This document shows, one piece after another, positions 62,001-64,000 of a stretch of 64,000 bases of DNA (position 1 is the first letter of the stretch; each line of letters starts with the position of its first letter). The notes under the pieces were generated by a model that searched no databases, had not been told where the DNA came from, and saw only the letters and a program-made list of their open reading frames with translations. The position numbers and the translations under genes are program-made. Origin of the DNA: Struthidea cinerea (Eukaryota; Chordata; Aves; Passeriformes; Corcoracidae); the NCBI GenBank assembly GCA_013397865.1, contig VZTI01004615.1, forward strand, positions 343,157-407,156. Direction: 5' to 3'.

Positions 62001-62919
62001 GTAACCACAAAGGGACCAGGATGATGGTTTCATATATTAGTGGCTCACTGGATGTTCAATTGGATGGCCTCATCTGACTTGGCTTCCCAGAAAAACCCAT
62101 AACTCAGCAATCATAATATGGAAAATAAAAAATAATAGTGATAATTAAAAAAATACAGCCCCACAAAGACAACTTGAGACAGTACCAAAAAACTAGAAAA
62201 CTCCAAAACCTTTCTTCAAGCTTTTGTCTTATTGTTTGTTGCGAAATGTATATTTATGCATCTGTGAAAGGGGTTATTGAGGACTCTACACAACCGTATA
62301 AAAAACCATAATTGCATAAATGGCTCAGTTATTTGGAATCCTGGATTAAAAATTGAGAACTAATTAGTTCTGGTCATAGATTAGAAAGGAAAGCATAAAA
62401 ATGAAATAAATTATTTTTAATTTAATAAATGTTGTCAAATAAAGAAAGTTGCCCAATATGGCAAAATACAAATTCAAGGGATATTGTCATACACCTGAGA
62501 TATACTACTCCTGTTTAATGTTTTACAAGCCATCTTTATTATCCTCTCATACAACATCAGAACAAATGTGCATCTGTTAAGGTGAATTTTATTTGTCATT
62601 CTTGAGTCTAACTGTACGTTTGCTCTTTTCTTTTTTTGAAAAAAAATTATTCATTACAGAACATATGGAAAATACTTATTAAAATTTATTTTATTTTTTA
62701 TTGCCTTTGCAATATTTGGTTTTTTTTTTTTTTGCTCTGGTTATAAACCCTCAAATCTTCTTTAGTTTGTAATTTGACATCTACCAATAAAAGGATAAAA
62801 TGAAATACAAGCTACCAAGGAATAAGGTTTATGTTAGCTTGTGTTTTCTGAAAAATCACACAACAACAAACATTCAAGGCACCAGTGAATTTCTAGGTTT
62901 TATATTTCACTATTCACTT
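59057..62919. other. Noncoding DNA, no gene seen
   Basis: Short frames without domains. A T/G-rich low-complexity stretch lies at 61660-61700 and a T run at about 62720-62733. I see no exon or named transposon. Confidence 0.5.
61660..61700. repeat. T/G-rich low-complexity stretch
   Basis: T runs alternate with GTTTGTTGGG units and end in GGGGGTTTTTTCC. Simple sequence. Confidence 0.8.
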
Positions 62920-62985
62920 AGGAGCTGGACTTGATGATCCTTGTGGTTCCCTTCGAATTCAGAATATTCTGTGAAATCTGTGAAT
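62920..62985 (+). mobile_element. CR1 LINE 3' terminus, plus strand (about 65 bp)
   Basis: 'aggagctggacttgatgatc', then 'cttgtggttcccttcgaatt', then 'cagaatattctgtgaaatct' is the sense-strand end of CR1. It finishes in the short ATTCTGTG-type terminal repeat units. Only the last 65 or so bases are left, an extreme 5' truncation. Confidence 0.85.
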
Positions 62986-63947
62986 AATTCAATTGTAATC
63001 AATCTGAAGTGACAGACAGACAAAGTGATCTATATGCATACTGGAAGACACAGTATCTTTTGAAGGAAAGAATGTACACAGAAATGAACATTCTGATTGT
63101 AGACAAAAAAATGTGCATTAATGCAGGCTCCTGAACACCTCAAAACTTAAATACTTTTGATTTTTGGGAGTAATTCCTTCAACTGTAGTTTACAGTAAAC
63201 ATGAAAACATTTTCGTATGCCCCAGACAAGTATTGACATGATATGGATGCTCATATACTATGGTGTAGGCTAGTTTAAAATGTGCTTTTTAGGAAAAAAG
63301 AAAGAGTTCAGATGTATAAATTCCTTTTATGGACAATATAGAGAGGTTGGCATCTGTAAATAGCCAGATAAAATCATTTGCTTCTAAAGAGATTTATCTG
63401 GATGAAGCTGCCAAAATTAGAAACAACTATAAAACTTCTATGCTTCTCAATTTATAACTGGCTTAATATTGTATTTTTTATCATAAGGTTCACAGAGGTG
63501 TTTGGTTGGTGGGTTTTTTTCCTAAGTGTTTGGCATTTACCTTCATACCTAGAACTGCTGGAAGTAATCCATTGTGTGTTGACTGTAGTGTTGACTTCAT
63601 TAGTGTTTCAAAGAGCAAGACAGATAATACTGTACCTGACTAATTATGCCTGCAAATTATCATGAAATTTAAACTGCTTCCCAAAATCCAGCTCAAAATA
63701 AAACAGGGAGTATAGTATTTTCATAACTGCATGTCAGTATTGTATGTATTTCTTCTGTTGCTAGTTCACAACAGTCAGAAAGATATCTATGAGAATCAGG
63801 ATATGCACAGAAGAACTTAAACACTGTCACAGTGTCTCAAACACTGAAGTTACTCAAAACAAAGTGATGAATGAAGAAAGAAAAATGAGCGTTCTACTAG
63901 AAACTGCAGAACATGTTAAGTGTTAGAAACAGGAGGAATTAAAATTC
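62986..63947. other. Noncoding DNA, no gene seen
   Basis: One hydrophobic frame (63378-63665) without a domain. No repeat is recognised. Confidence 0.5.
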
Positions 63948-64000
63948 TGATGCCTCGTTGTGGGGGTCGGTGATGCTTTTGGTTAGGGGCGAACAGAAGC
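63948..64000. other. GC-rich edge, possible start of a new element
   Basis: The last 50 bases change suddenly to G-rich sequence with CpG words (CTCGTT, GGTCGG, GGGGCG) after long AT-rich DNA. This may be the boundary of a repeat or exon that continues beyond the window. Confidence 0.35.

Noticed and set aside
1..64000. CRISPR arrays, operons, Shine-Dalgarno sites, prophage or plasmid features
   Set aside because: The sequence is vertebrate nuclear DNA. No regularly spaced direct repeats or bacterial gene organisation are present.
1..64000. CpG island or clear gene promoter
   Set aside because: CpG words are rare throughout. The only GC-richer blocks are repeat-like and too poor in CpG.

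Overview
The window looks like avian (bird) nuclear DNA with no recognisable protein-coding gene, either a gene desert or the inside of a very large intron. It is AT-rich and CpG-poor, with no CpG island, no operon-like gene packing and no long conserved reading frame. The open frames are short, start anywhere, and either resemble no family I know or fall inside retroposons. The bird assignment rests on several truncated CR1 LINE copies, including the ATTCTRTG-type CR1 3' tail, and on an LTR-like repeat at 46767-47105 that matches a family I know as common in bird genomes. Low repeat density also fits a bird. I cannot name the species or the chromosome.

Layout. 1-2544: AT-rich DNA with an LTR-like relic carrying AATAAA (about 1535-1855). 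2545-2772: two CR1 fragments joined in opposite orientations. 2773-13494: unique-looking AT-rich DNA with a very old LINE fragment (11650-11865, minus). 13495-14415: a GC-richer repeat-like block of unknown family. 14416-40785: mostly featureless. It holds weak exon candidates (15021-15144 plus, 30030-30206 minus, 32866-33034 plus), a second old LINE fragment (29740-29860, minus), a strongly AT-rich tract (about 23400-24760) and the longest open frame (34299-34829). 40786-41950: a CR1 on the minus strand beside a degraded LINE reverse-transcriptase relic on the plus strand. 42321-42827: microsatellites. 45491-48073: a sharply bounded 142-bp sequence present twice as direct copies about 92% identical, with the LTR-like repeat between them. 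49100-50462: a CR1 that keeps its endonuclease-coding 5' part but lacks the reverse-transcriptase part, then a further minus-strand CR1 tail. 50463-64000: AT-rich DNA with a possible LINE-1-like zinc-knuckle relic (54714-54776), a GC-richer block (56040-56730), an AT cruciform-type palindrome (58327-58373) and a tiny CR1 3' tail (62920-62985). A GC-rich edge at 63948-64000 may be the start of another repeat.

Nothing here forms a pathway or an undescribed multi-gene system. The observations best worth following up are the 142-bp direct duplication, the CR1 with an internal deletion, the exon candidate at 32866-33034, and the layered LINE relics of different ages.
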